NCBI RefSeq assembly: GCF_947179165.1
Contig: NC_077240.1
Span: forward strand, 79,992,001 to 80,056,000
Origin: Solanum dulcamara
Lineage: Eukaryota > Streptophyta > Magnoliopsida > Solanales > Solanaceae
DNA length: 64,000 bases
Direction of reading: 5' to 3'
The notes under the pieces are model-generated. The model was not told the DNA's origin. It searched no databases and saw only the letters and a list, made by a program, of their open reading frames with translations. Shown here piece by piece: positions 32,676 to 44,190 of this stretch. A program made the position numbers and the translations under genes. Numbering within the stretch: the first letter of the stretch is position 1; each line of letters begins with the position of its first letter.

Positions 32676-35600
32676 TCAGGCTTGTAGAACCTGACAATGC
32701 ACAATATGGCTCTTCAACCCTCGTCCTGCGATGCTTGACCATAAATTAGTAAATAGAGTTCTGAAGTGACCTTTACCAGCAATGTTCTCCCAAAGATGCG
32801 GGTTAGTTTCCACTTGTTTATCAGGGCTTGATATATCAACGATACTAATGCTCATGTTGTTACGAATTATACAGAGTTTACCATTAAGAGGAACCAGAGC
32901 TGCAGCCTCTAAAGCACGAGAACTTCCAAGATGGAGCTTGCTGTCAATGAATTTATTCCACGAATCTGTGGCTTCATCATATACTCTAAGTTTACACCCA
33001 TCACGACAGTCCAAAGCATAAAGGCGGCCGTTCATGGAGATGCTTGGGTTGCGCCAACCAGCAACCATCCCATCATTGACAGGGCTCCATCCATTGATTT
33101 CAGGGTTATAAGCTTCACTTAGAACTTCTCTGTGGGATCCCAGCCCTTTCAAAAACCATTTCCCGTCATAAATAACCCCAATAAAGGGCACCATAGCTGT
33201 GCTCATATCAGCAATAAAGGTCCAGCGGTTCCTATTGGGGTCATAAACTTCAGCTGAACGGAGAGTCCTTTGGATTCCTTCACATTCTCCACCAGCAACA
33301 TAAAGACAGTTGTTGATCACACAAGAACCAAAGAAATGACGTTTACGAAGCATGTCTGGTGCCCTGTGCCATTTATTTGTACGAGCATTATAAAAGATTA
33401 CCCGTCGCATAGACCCCTTGATTGGATCTTTTCCTCCAAACAAGTAGAGATGGCAACCACTAAGAACAGCACAACCAAATCCAAGGGCTTCACTGTAATC
33501 CCCCGGAAGAGGTGGAAGTGGCTGCCATAGTTGGTAGGTCGGATCAAATGCATGCCATGAAATCCTTCCATCACGATCTCTCTTTATCACGTATACCCAC
33601 TCCTCCGCCATTCCAAGACTCTTCCTGAGAGAGTAAAAGAAGTTTCCAGCAAGAAGCCGATACCACCTTTTGCAGACCAAACGGAGCTGCTTGTGTTCAA
33701 CACGAGGAACACGTATTAGACAAGCAATTGCAAGATCATCTGGTAGACCAGGCAAAAGAGGTGGCTGCACTCTTGACCTCTCCCTACGGGAGTTTTTACT
33801 CTTGTGCGCGTGAGGATTAATGTCCGGCTGAATGCAAATTTTTGATCCTGGGACAAATTTTCTTGCCCCTGCAACTGTCTTAAACCCAGAATCAACCTTG
33901 CAATAGCATGACACGGAATCAACCTGCAAATGTTTACCAATTAGATGCAGGTGTATTCTAGCAGCTGACAAGTATAGCAAAGGAGAATGCCTTTAAACTA
34001 ACAAATAAAATGGCATGAAAACTGAAATAAAAACACACACAATGTCTCTTTTCAAACTTTAGTTTGGGAAGTTCAACACTGCAATATGCCCCAAATCCAG
34101 TATTTCATGAGAAAACCAAGTACATTGAGATTGACTAACATTATGCATCAAATACAGTAGTTCATGAGATTGTCACTTTGTCAGAGAAAAGATACTCTCA
34201 GGAGATATTGTTACAAAATTTGTGAAGTCAAGTGATCAACTTGTAGATATCTTCACCAAGTCCCTCACCGGTCCTCATATTAATTATATTTGTAAGAAGC
34301 TAGATACATATGTTTGGTATGCACCAGCTTGAGGGGGAGTGTTAGAATAGAAATATGTGTACACAATCCTACTTAGGATAGGAATAGGTATACACAATCC
34401 TACTTAGAATAGGAATAGAAATAAGAATAGTTTATAATATCCTACTTGGAAAAGGATTGTTTATAGTGTCTATAAATAGGATTTTTGTGTAATATTGTTC
34501 ATATGCCGAGGGTCTTTCGGAAACAGCCGTCCTACATTGGTAGGAGTCAGGTCTGCGTACACTCTACCCTCCCCAGACCCCACGATGTGGGATTGCACTG
34601 GGTTGTTGTTGTTGTAATGTCTTTCACTATTTAAGCTAAAACTGAGAGAGTGAGAGCGGGGGTGGAGGGAGGGAGTTGAGGATATGCATGTCTGTCAGGT
34701 TAAGGAAGGATAATGCCTGGACAAGATATAAGCACCTCACATATTAGCCCCACCAGAAAATATATCACCCACTTCAATGATCATTTTACTGTAGTTCTTG
34801 AAGTGTCAGTGATTAGTCCTCACAAATCTGCCATCAGAGTTTGTAGTGATGAATCTTGTAAGTGATCCTAAGGAAAGGAATTTGTCCATTTATCAGGGTC
34901 TCCAGGGAGCGTGGAAATACATAAGGAAGCTCCAATAGAAAACTATTGAAACGGGAAAATACTTTGAAAGATACAGAAGACGGGCACTTGCTCCATTGTG
35001 CTTTACAGCAATGTAACCTAAGTTTAACTTTCTAAGTGTATGAGACTGTCCTCATAATTCAGAATCTTATTTTTCAGCATTGTATAAACCTATTCATTGG
35101 TAAAACCCTTTTAAAAAATTTGAAAGGTCATTTAATACAGACCTATATTCAACATCGATGGGGTGATCAAGGACATGTACGAGGGAGCCAAAACCAGGGT
35201 AAGGACAGTAGGAGGGGGACTCAGAACACTTTCCAGTGGTGATGGGGTTGCATCAAGGATCAGCTCTAAGTCCGTTTTTATTTGCCTTGGTGATGGACGG
35301 ATTGACGCGACAAATTCAAGGTGAGGTGCCATGGTGTATGCTTTTCGCGGATGACATAATCCTGATCGATGAGACTCGTAGCGGAGTTAACGCTAAGCTG
35401 GAGGATTGGAGACATACCTTGGAGTCTAAAGGGTTTAAGCTGAGTAGAACCAAGACAGAGTACTTAGAGTGCAAGTTCAGTGAGACACCTCAGGAGGTTG
35501 GCGTGGAAGTTAGGCTTGGTGCCCAGGCCATCCAAAAGAGAAGTAGCTGCAAGTATCTTGGGTCTATCATGCAAGGCAGCGGGGAGATTGACGATGATGT

Positions 35601-38600
35601 CACACATCGTATTGGGGTAGGGTGGATGAAATGGAGGCTCGCTTTCGAAGTGATATGTGAAAAGAAGGTGCCACCAAAACTTAAGGGCAAGTTCTACAAA
35701 GTGGTGGTTAGACCGGCTATGTTGTATGGGGCGGAGTGTTGGCCAGTTAAGACTTCTCACGTTCAAAAGATGAAAGTTGCCGAGATGAGAATGTTGAGAT
35801 GAATGTGTGGGCACACCAGGAGCGATAGGATTAGAAATGAGGCTATTCGGGACAAGGTGGGAGTGGCCTCGGTGGAAGACAAGATGCGAGAAATGCGACT
35901 GAAATGATTTGGGCATGTGAAGAGGAGAGACACAGATGCCCCAGTGCGGAGGTGTAAGAGGCTGGCCATGGATGATAACAGAAGAGGTAGGGGTAGGCCG
36001 AAGAAGTATTGGGAAGAGGTGATTAGACAGGACATGACACAGTTATAGCTTACCGAGGACATGACCTTAGATAGGAGGGTGTGGAGGACCCACATTAGGG
36101 TAGAAGACTAGTACATAGTCTCGTTATTCTTCCCTATTCGTAGGCGCATTAGCGCATTACAACTTCGTGTGCTCTGATTTCTGTTATTTCTGTTATTATT
36201 TATTAATTTCTATATTTTGATTACTCTATTTTATCTGTGACGCTTTCGTTATTTATTTTTTGTTTTTCTCGTATCGCTTTTAATTTCTTAACCTTATCGG
36301 ACATCTTTTTATGCTTTTATGCTTGTATTGAGCCGAGGGTCTCCAGGAAACAGCTGTCCTATCTTGGTAGGAGTAAGGTCTGCGTAAACTCTACCCTCCC
36401 CATACCCCAGGTTGTGGGATTTCACTGGGTTGTTGTTGTTGTTGTTGTAGTATATTCAACATCGATCTTAGTCCAAGTAATAGTGCTCCATCTATTCATA
36501 CTTCACAAGCAATAACAAAAGGAAGTATAAGATAGTACAATCTCAAAGCACCTCTTGATCGGGTTTTTTGATCAAGTAAGGTTTTCATTGATAATAACAT
36601 GGCCAACTTGGCCGTATAAAAGAGATATACCAAAAAGGAGAGACCTACAGAGATGAATACAAATGAAAATTCGGTGCAGAATTAGCAAGGCGATCTGTTA
36701 TAAGAATCTGGGTTCTTGCAAAAGAAAAACAATATAACAGCCAGTAAGAGAAGGGCTCCTTTTTTTTTCCTTTTTTGAAAGGCCAGTGAGAGAGGAACTC
36801 TTTTTAGCATTGATCACAGTAAAGTGGAACAGCACAGCACTGACAAGTTCACCATATACAAGAAATGCAGTTACTCAATGTTTCACAAAAATGAAGAGAA
36901 TCCCTTTATAACGGAAATGGAAAGACGACGGCAAATCAGCTCCATGTTAGTCTTATAGACAATCATAAATGTCCTTTTCCCCCTACATTGCTCGGACACT
37001 CCAAAAATGTTGTTGCACCCATGTTAGATCATCCAAAAATGCATGGCTTTTGGAAGGTCCGACACACACCTAACAACATTTTTGAAGTGTCTAAACAACA
37101 TAGTTATTCCTAACAAATGAATGGAATCAAGAATCAAGATAACCACATGCAGCTCCAAAGTTCAAGCCTCCCTTGGCAATCACAGTCTTCTCTGATTAAA
37201 GGAAGAAAGAGCTCACACCATGGTAGAAGCTTCTTCTCACACAACATATAGATTCAGTCGAATAAGATGCAATGTAATCGTAACTTTATTCACTTATCAC
37301 AAATAATTGACCTCATTGGATCTTTAACTGTGAGCCAGTGGTGGGATACTCTACTCCTGAAAGGCAACTATAGTCTAAAAACAGTTCAAAGACTCAAGTC
37401 AACTCAACATTCAATCATCTTTTTCTAGTTGCTAATTTGAAATAACACAGTTGTTAAAGAGTGAACTAATATAATTGATAAGGAAATAATATCAAAGAGA
37501 TCAGCAGAAACGTGACCACAACATATAGTTGTACATAAATATTTTTTTGTAATAACCGTGGTGTTCGGACTAGCATGTGCGCATAGTTGTTCAAAACTTT
37601 ATAATGTTGCACTGGACAAAAAGATGAATCTTCAAAGTCGTGAAGAGGTAATGTTAGGATCACGCGCTTACCATCATGCCAAAAGTTATATCTAATAGCA
37701 AGGGTGCAACTTTATTTCTTAGCTAAACCCACCAAGCAAGCGTCATGTTCGATCATGACTCCGACTCATACCGCCCTAGCCCCCTCGTGGGCCTTGCTAT
37801 AGGTAGGAAGTTGGCATTACCCAACATCTACCTCGTGCAGCATGTTGGTCTTTGGAATCGAACCCATGACCTTGGCTTTGATAGCACTAGATAGGATCAA
37901 ACACTTACCATCATGCCAAAAGTTATAGCTGATAGCAAGGGCTCAATGTTATTTCTTAACTAAGCCCACCAAGTAAGCGTCATGTTCGATCATGACTCAG
38001 CCTGTGACACGTTAACCCCATAAGTATGTTGATACCAAAGAGGGGGGAAATTCAAAGAACCCCTTAAAAGTTGCACATTCAGCAAGAATTCACCTGAACA
38101 ACTCCCAAATTTCATGCCAATTGAAGCCCCAAAAGGCCAAATTTAGACAGTCCCAAAATCTATACAAGCTAAGTACCAAAAATCCTTGAAAGATTGAAAC
38201 TTCAGCAAAAATTATCATCAGGGTACTCAAAAAACAAGCTAAATACCAAAAATCTTATCAAAGTAGCTCCTTTAACAAAAAAAATTCATCAGGGTACCTC
38301 AAGAAACTAGCTTAATACAAACAATTGTTGCTAAGGTAGCTCCTTTACCAGGAATGTTCATCAGGGTACCTCAAGAAACAAGCTAAATACCAAAGATCTT
38401 ATCAAAGTAGCTCCTTTAACAAAAAATTTCATCAAGGTACCACAAGAAACAAGACAAATACCAAAAATTATTGCCAAAGTAGCTCATTTACCAGGAATTT
38501 TCATCAGGGTACCTTAAGTTTCAAGCTAAATACCAAAATTTCTTGTAAAGATAGCTCCTTTACCATGAATTTTCATCAGGTACCTCAAGAAACAAGCTAA

Positions 38601-38862
38601 ATACCAAAAATTCTTGTAAAGATACCTCCTTTACCATGAATTTTCATCAAGGTACCACAATAAACAAGCTAAATACCCAAAAACTCTTGCCAAGCTAGCT
38701 CATTTACCAGGAAATTTCATCAGGGTAATTCAAGAAAAGACATTAATCAAACAAATTAACAAAAAAAAAAAAAGAAGTCAAAAGATTATGAAGACTCACC
38801 AGTGGAGCTTGAACTCTAAAACCCCTATGTGCATTTGGAGACCTCTCAATTGTTTGGTCCAT
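32676..38862 (-). CDS. F-box/kelch-repeat protein, SAGL1-like
   Basis: Exon 1 (38800-38862) encodes [21 protein letters not shown]. Exon 2 (32676-33923) continues [13 protein letters not shown], giving 436 aa, close to the length of Arabidopsis At1g55270 (SAGL1). The junction ends CACTG|GTGAGT and begins TTTGCAG|GTTGATT, phase 0. The F-box lies at about 79-124 ([29 protein letters not shown]). Kelch repeats fill about 155-385 ([28 protein letters not shown]), and the end [13 protein letters not shown] is conserved. Such proteins are SCF E3 ligase substrate receptors. SAGL1 is reported to target phenylalanine ammonia-lyase and the wax enzyme CER3, and similar substrates are inferred here. A contiguous ORF upstream of exon 2 ([10 protein letters not shown]) is intron read-through, not the true start. 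Intron 1 (33924-38799) is full of repeats. Confidence 0.93.
34085..34500 (+). mobile_element. Ty1/copia remnant: RNase H end plus partial LTR
   Basis: A decayed frame reads [37 protein letters not shown] and [10 protein letters not shown], then stop. That is the typical C terminus of copia RNase H. A polypurine tract follows (TTGAGGGGGAGTG), then a presumed LTR start TGTTAGAATAGAAATATG with repeats of ACACAATCCTACTTAG. The start contains a small internal duplication (CAGTA.TTCATGAGA twice). The LTR is cut off by the tail copy at 34503. Confidence 0.75.
34503..34616 (+). repeat. SINE/LINE-tail copy in intron 1 of the F-box gene
   Basis: GCCGAGGGTCTTTCGGAAACA, GGTCTGCGTACACTCTACCC, CACGATGTGGGATTGCACTG and GGGTTGTTGTTGTTG follow the family order. 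It interrupts or abuts the copia LTR remnant on its left. Confidence 0.75.
35160..36450 (+). mobile_element. 5'-truncated RTE-type LINE with reverse-transcriptase domain
   Basis: The element encodes the second half of an RTE reverse transcriptase: [19 protein letters not shown] (35245 on), the catalytic [15 protein letters not shown] near 35340-35380, and [11 protein letters not shown], followed by [22 protein letters not shown] and [16 protein letters not shown]. Stops occur at 35800 and 35904. The 3' tail GGGTTTG-type repeat ends in (TTG)n. A 16-bp perfect target duplication (TATATTCAACATCGAT) lies at 35144-35159 and 36451-36466. It sits in intron 1 of the F-box gene in antisense orientation. 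Without the 5' half (endonuclease, start) it is not autonomous. Confidence 0.92.
36982..37103. repeat. Short palindromic repeat, same family as 31476-31597
   Basis: ATTGCTCGGACACTCCAAAA, TTAGATCATCCAAAAATGCA and GGCTTTTGGAAGGTCCGACA, to ATTTTTGAAGTGTCTAAACA, form an imperfect palindrome of about 120 bp. Confidence 0.7.
37660..38010. repeat. Direct repeat pair with tRNA-like B box between
   Basis: ACCATCATGCCAAAAGTTAT ... AAGCGTCATGTTCGATCATG occurs at about 37671 and again about 240 bp later, near 37909. The spacer contains GGAATCGAACCCATGACC, which on the minus strand resembles a polymerase III B box. The unit may be a dimeric SINE; this is a tentative reading. Confidence 0.5.
38160..38750. 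repeat. Minisatellite in intron 1 of the F-box/kelch gene
   Basis: About eight imperfect tandem units of roughly 70-75 bp are present. The consensus order is AAGCTAAATACCAAAAAT, CTTGCCAAAGTAGCTCCTTT, ACCAGGAATTTTCATCAG, GGTACCTCAAGAAAC. Units vary by substitutions and small indels. The array ends about 50 bp from the exon-1 donor. Confidence 0.85.
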
Positions 38863-39900
38863 TTCTGAAATGAAAATTTCATACACAAAGATTCTGGTCA
38901 AAACCCAAAAGTTTCACCCCTCAGAAGAATCAGATCAAGAAAACTAAAACCCCAAAGAAGAACTTTGGAATACCCTTTTTGAACTTTATACCCCCCTTTC
39001 AAAATGCCAAAAAAAAAAAACCAAAAAAAAAAAAGCAAAAATATTAGTGCTTGGAAGTTAGAACTACAGCAACTTCAAAACAGTGATAGGCATTTCTCTT
39101 TCTTTCTCTCTTTTTTTTCCTCTCTAAATAGACCAAAACTATAATTGAAGATTATTACAGCTGGAGTACTAATATATTATTATTGCAATAATTATTTTTT
39201 TCTGTATTCTGAAAAAATTAAAAAAAAAACTGTTTTTAGTCAGAGGACAAGAAACTTTACCAGATTTGTTTAATGCCTGCATTAATTAATTGGGTCAAAC
39301 TTAAAACTGTTGTCTATGTCCCTTGTGGGGGTGTGGTTAAAAAATATATATATTGAAAATGTCAGCACCAAACTAGTAATATAAGATTTTGTTTGTATGG
39401 AACAAATGAAATTTTTAAAAAAAGTACTATTGTAGCTTTTTATACATTTGATCCCTCTCAATTGAAATACATAACTGTACTCACACATAAACACAACAAT
39501 AATAAAATTAGTGTAATCTCACAATTAGAGTATACACAAACATTATTCCTACCTTAAAAAGATAGAGAGATTTTATTTTTAATAAATCTTCGATACAAAG
39601 AATGATAAAAAAAGAGGCAGTAACAAGAAGCAAAAACAACAACAAGATGATAAGATAATTGAGGCTAAAGAAATAAGTAGAAATACGAAAAACAAGAATA
39701 ATACTAATACACAGAGAAAGGAAAGGAAATACGTCTGACTATTTGCTAAATCATCTACCTTAATTCTCCACATTCACACGCTTTTATCACTTATTAAGGG
39801 TCATGTCCTCCGCATTAAAATTGTTTCATATCCTGAGTAATCACCTTACCTAATACTTTTTTAGGTTTACCTCTATCCTTTTTCAAACTCACTATGTCAA
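38863..39900. other. Leader and upstream region of the F-box/kelch gene
   Basis: From 38863 to about 39110 lies the probable 5' UTR and proximal promoter (minus strand), with A/T homopolymers and a TTTCTCTTTC-type pyrimidine stretch. Around 39510-39590 a decayed minus-strand copy of the SINE/LINE tail can be guessed. Nothing else is recognised. Confidence 0.45.
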
Positions 39901-40020
39901 ACATCTGTCTTTCGAAAACAGTCTCTCTACCTCTTCGAGGTAGTTGTAAGGTCTGCGTACACTCTACCATCCCCAGACCCACTTAGTGGGATTTCACTGG
40001 GTATGTTGTCGTTATTGTAC
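39900..40020 (+). repeat. SINE/LINE-tail copy
   Basis: TCTTTCGAAAACAGTCTCTC, CTACCTCTTCGAGGTAG, AAGGTCTGCGTACACTCTACC and ACTTAGTGGGATTTCACTGG, to GTATGTTGTCGTTATTG, follow the family order. Confidence 0.75.
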
Positions 40021-40290
40021 GTCAAACCTCTCGCACCTCCTAACCAACGCATCTGCACATCTCCTTTTCACATGTTCGAACCACCTCAATATCACTTCTC
40101 GCATCTTATCCACCACATTGGCCGCCTCACATTATTTCGAATATCCTTATTCTAAATCTTATCTCTCTTGATATGCTCACACATTCACCTCAGCATCCTC
40201 ATCTTTTGGACATAAACTTTTTTAATTATACAACATTCCGCTTCATATAACATAATCGATCTAACCACCACCCCGCAGAACTCACCTTTA
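40020..40290 (-). mobile_element. Degraded RTE LINE coding fragment, minus strand
   Basis: Read on the minus strand, the stretch resembles the C-terminal part of the RTE protein. It has a degenerate [24 protein letters not shown] block, and further 5' an ATGCTGAGGTGAATGTGTGAGC segment matching MLRWMCG. Frames are broken. Its orientation is opposite to the tail copy beside it, so the two are separate insertions or a rearrangement. Confidence 0.55.
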
Positions 40291-40299
40291 AATCAATCA

Positions 40300-43200
40300 A
40301 ATATATATATACACACACATTTCTCTGCTATTTTTTTTAGGACGGCTGTACTATGAAAAAATTCCCATATTTTTTTGAAAGAAATTTTGGCTATTGTATT
40401 TTGATTTGGTTAAAGTTTTCTGCATGATCATTTTGTGCTTATGCTTGTTACTAATGTTTTTTAAATGAATGTTTATTTCAATTTTAATTCTTTTTGGGTT
40501 TTGAATTATGTGACATACTTTTCATTTTAGTCTAATTTTTAAAAAAATATTATATTTTTATTTAAAAATACTTTAATTTTAAACTTCTCATCTTGTGTTT
40601 ATAATCACACAATTTGGCACAAGCAGAGTTCTAATTATATAGTTTTAATGAACATATTAAAGATCAATAAACATCCCATTATAGTTTTATAATATATTCC
40701 TTTATTCATAAATAAAAGATTTGTTAACAACAGTTTATTAAAAATTCAAAAAAATCCCTTACAATAGTTGAGTGGTTGTAGTCGAATATATTAATCAATT
40801 CCCTAAAGATTAATCGGGGGAAAAAAAATAAATTAGACGAGGTACACATATATTTGTTTAGACTAAAAGAAAAAAAATTGTATTTTTACTCGGATACAAT
40901 ATGAAGTGAAATCTCTTTTATTTTGATCTTAGACGATAAAATTACTTAACACGTCTATTGAATTATAGAAAATTTCTCCTTCATTAATCAAGATACATAC
41001 AAATTAACTCTTTGAATTTACTAGAAAATGATGACTATCAATATTTTTTAAATTTTAATAATAGATATCTCATTACACAATAATTAAGAAATCATAGAAT
41101 AGAGAGACTTTTTCTTTTCATGTTTATTATTCTATTTAATTATGATATGACTCAAAATTTTAATATTCAAAACACCCTATTTGTTTTTGCACTGTCCCAA
41201 TCAAAGAAAACCAAAAATAAATAATCATGAAATAGATATTACAAGAAGTTGTAGAAAAAGTCAAAAGATTATTTATTTTGTGGTATTGTGAATTGTACCC
41301 CAATTTTAAACCAAGTAGCTAGCAACCTCGTCTATTTGTAATTTTATTTACATCACTATATTAAAAAACTGGAATTAATTATGAAATTTGTAGCTAAATA
41401 ATCCATCACTATTAGAATTTTTTGACAATTAGTCCTTAAATAAGATTAACAATAATTTTTTTATTGTTTAACAATAGAAATTGTCCTAATTCTTGTCTTC
41501 TTTTTTATATATATAATTTATGTCAACACATACGAATACATGCACTACTCCTTTGTTACAATGATTATAGATTTTCGCTAAAATTTAATATTATCGTATA
41601 GTGTGTTTATATTGATTATCAAAAGATTAAAATGATTTTGCATTTTTTAAAATATTCACTATTCGAAGAAAGAAAGCAGCTTTGATAGGACTAAAAAATC
41701 TGTAAAATATCGGAAAAATGGAGATTTGAATCTATGATCGGCCTGTACTTGACCTGTTGGGTTAGGTAGTCGGATTAGCATCCCGTATTGCCTAAATTAA
41801 ACAATTTTCCTCACTACATTGACAAATAATTTTTAAAGTTAGATTTTTGCTGTTGTTATTATTTTTAATTTTAATGATATCAAACTGTTAGTTGTTGCTA
41901 ACCATGCAAAGCTTTCAAGTAAATGCAAATATACAATAATTTGGAAAAGACTTTCCTTCACTTATAATTAATGCCTCTACCTAAATCACCAACAAAAAAT
42001 ATCTTCACAACCAAAAAAAGAAAGAAAAAAAACCTTTATCGGGTGAATATTAAGCATTATAAATAAGGATTTATTGTTATTTTCTATAACTTTTTTTGAA
42101 GGTATCTTTTATGGTGAATTAAATATAGAGAATTTTGAAGTAATATTTGCTTCAATGTTTGATGTTTAGGTATCTTATTTGAGTATTTAATCTCATTTAA
42201 TTTTAGGATTTTAATTATTGTGTGCATATGTAATTATTTGTGTAATTGATTTATCTTTTTGTTCTTGTGCTTATAAGTTGTAAGAAGTTGATTTGTTTTT
42301 TTTCACCAAGGTGCAGAGGGGTAATCAACTTGTGATGTCAATAACCAACTTTAATGTGTTATATAATTAATAATAAATATATACTCGGTGTAATTTTACA
42401 AATATCAAAGTTTCAGAAAAATAGAATGTATGTAGAGCTTATTCCCAAGCCCTATCTTTATAAGGTGGAGAAATTATTTTTGATAGACTCAAAATTATAA
42501 AAAAATAATAAATTACAAAAAAAATACAACAACAGATACTACAGTGTTATATAATTATATGCATATAATATATTTAAGCATATCATAACAATAAAGATGT
42601 GAGAGCACAACAATCAATACCAATTCCTCATAAACATTAATTGATTGGTCAAATAAAGATGTATAGTTAGTTCAATTTCCATATATAACAAATTATTGTG
42701 GGTCCTTTTTTTGATATTAATCAATTATGCCGGCCATTTATAGTTTTCTATAATTATTATATAGGTGAATATTAATAATGAAGTTTGATTTTACTATGTT
42801 TATATTTATCAATATGCAATTATGATTATTTATTTCTTATTGAGATCCTTTCCCTACCCTTTATCATCTGCTAGTTATATTAAATTAAATATATTTATCA
42901 TAATTATATAAAAGTTGGTAATCACCTCATATCACTATTACTAATAATAATCACTTTTTTCATATAAATTAAGTTACTTTTGTGTAATTATGATACGAAA
43001 GAGAATTCTAAAATAAACGACGTTAGTCATGACGAATATGATGAATTTTAGTCACTAGGTCGTTTTTGATAGACGCATTAAATTTCAGGCTAAAAGAAGC
43101 GTGTAAACCAAATTCAGAAAAATTAGTGTATATTAATACACATACAATTAAATTCATAAAATCAGGTCTCATGACCCTAAAATGTCGAAAATAAATAAAA

Positions 43201-44180
43201 TTATATGCATTGAAATTGCCTTATCAAGTATAATTTTTTACTCCCAATACCCATTGGATATTATTCCATATTTTTAAATAAAATTGTCATGCATAATTTA
43301 AAATATTTGGTAGAATCTTACGTAACTGTTTTATTAGAAAAACTTAAATTTACAATAAACAAATTAGAATGTGAAAAATAGTGGAGTAGCTAAGATTCTA
43401 AAGAGGAAAAAATTAAAGGAGAATTTTTATCATAATATCCTTGGCATGACATGTCAAAATATTGCTCAAATATTTTATTTTTTATTTTTTGTTTCACATT
43501 CAGTATCGGTATTCATTTTGGAATCTCGATTAATAAGGACTCATAACACGTAAATCCCGTTAAATAAAAAGGCGCTTCTTATCAGAATTATTCATTTTTA
43601 AAACTCGAACTTGAAACCTTTAAATAAGAATGGAGGAATTTCATCCGACCCGCTAAACACTACTAAGTCTAAACACGACCTTAGGCAAAATACAATTGTC
43701 CACACCAAACAATTACTTGCCATTTTGTCTGATTTCTAAAGGTCAAATAATTCCATCTACAAACCTACAAATACCTAAAAAATCACCTCTCAGATTATTA
43801 CTATTATAAATAGTAGTAATAATAAATAATAATAATAATTATTATTATTATGTGACATAATTTCATTTTCTAAGAGTCATTTTCACAAGTTTTGGTTCAA
43901 AAATATAAATTTTAGAGTATATATGATGACACAAGTTCAAAAGGGTTATATGCTAACAATAGTTGAACTCCAAATTAGAAAATTTTAAAGTATTATTGAA
44001 CCAATAAATATCAAAGTTGAATATAATTTGGCTTTTAGAAAGGTACTTATTAGATAATGCAAGAGAAAATAAATAAATAATAATAATTAATTATTGTTAT
44101 TATTATTATTTTACTATCATTATCATCTCTTTCCCTTGCAATAAAATAAATTCATGTCCTTATACTTAGGTTAATATTGA
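40300..44180. other. AT-rich intergenic DNA
   Basis: No gene is recognised. There is an (AT)n(AC)n microsatellite at 40302-40320. A decayed tail copy lies on the minus strand near 42410-42495, and (TAA)n/(ATT)n runs occur near 43815-43855 and 44085-44112. The remainder is low-complexity A/T. Confidence 0.5.
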
Positions 44181-44190
44181 ATAGTTAATT

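Noticed and set aside
33716..33980. Possible upstream start of the F-box protein inside the contiguous frame ([10 protein letters not shown])
   Set aside because: A canonical acceptor at 33924-33925 and a matching exon 1 at 38800-38862 give a protein start that fits the family; the extension is intron sequence.
35464..35916. 150-codon ORF on the minus strand
   Set aside because: It is the antisense shadow of the LINE reverse-transcriptase frame.
38160..38750. CRISPR-like repeat array
   Set aside because: Units are contiguous degenerate tandem repeats in a plant intron without unique spacers; it is a minisatellite.
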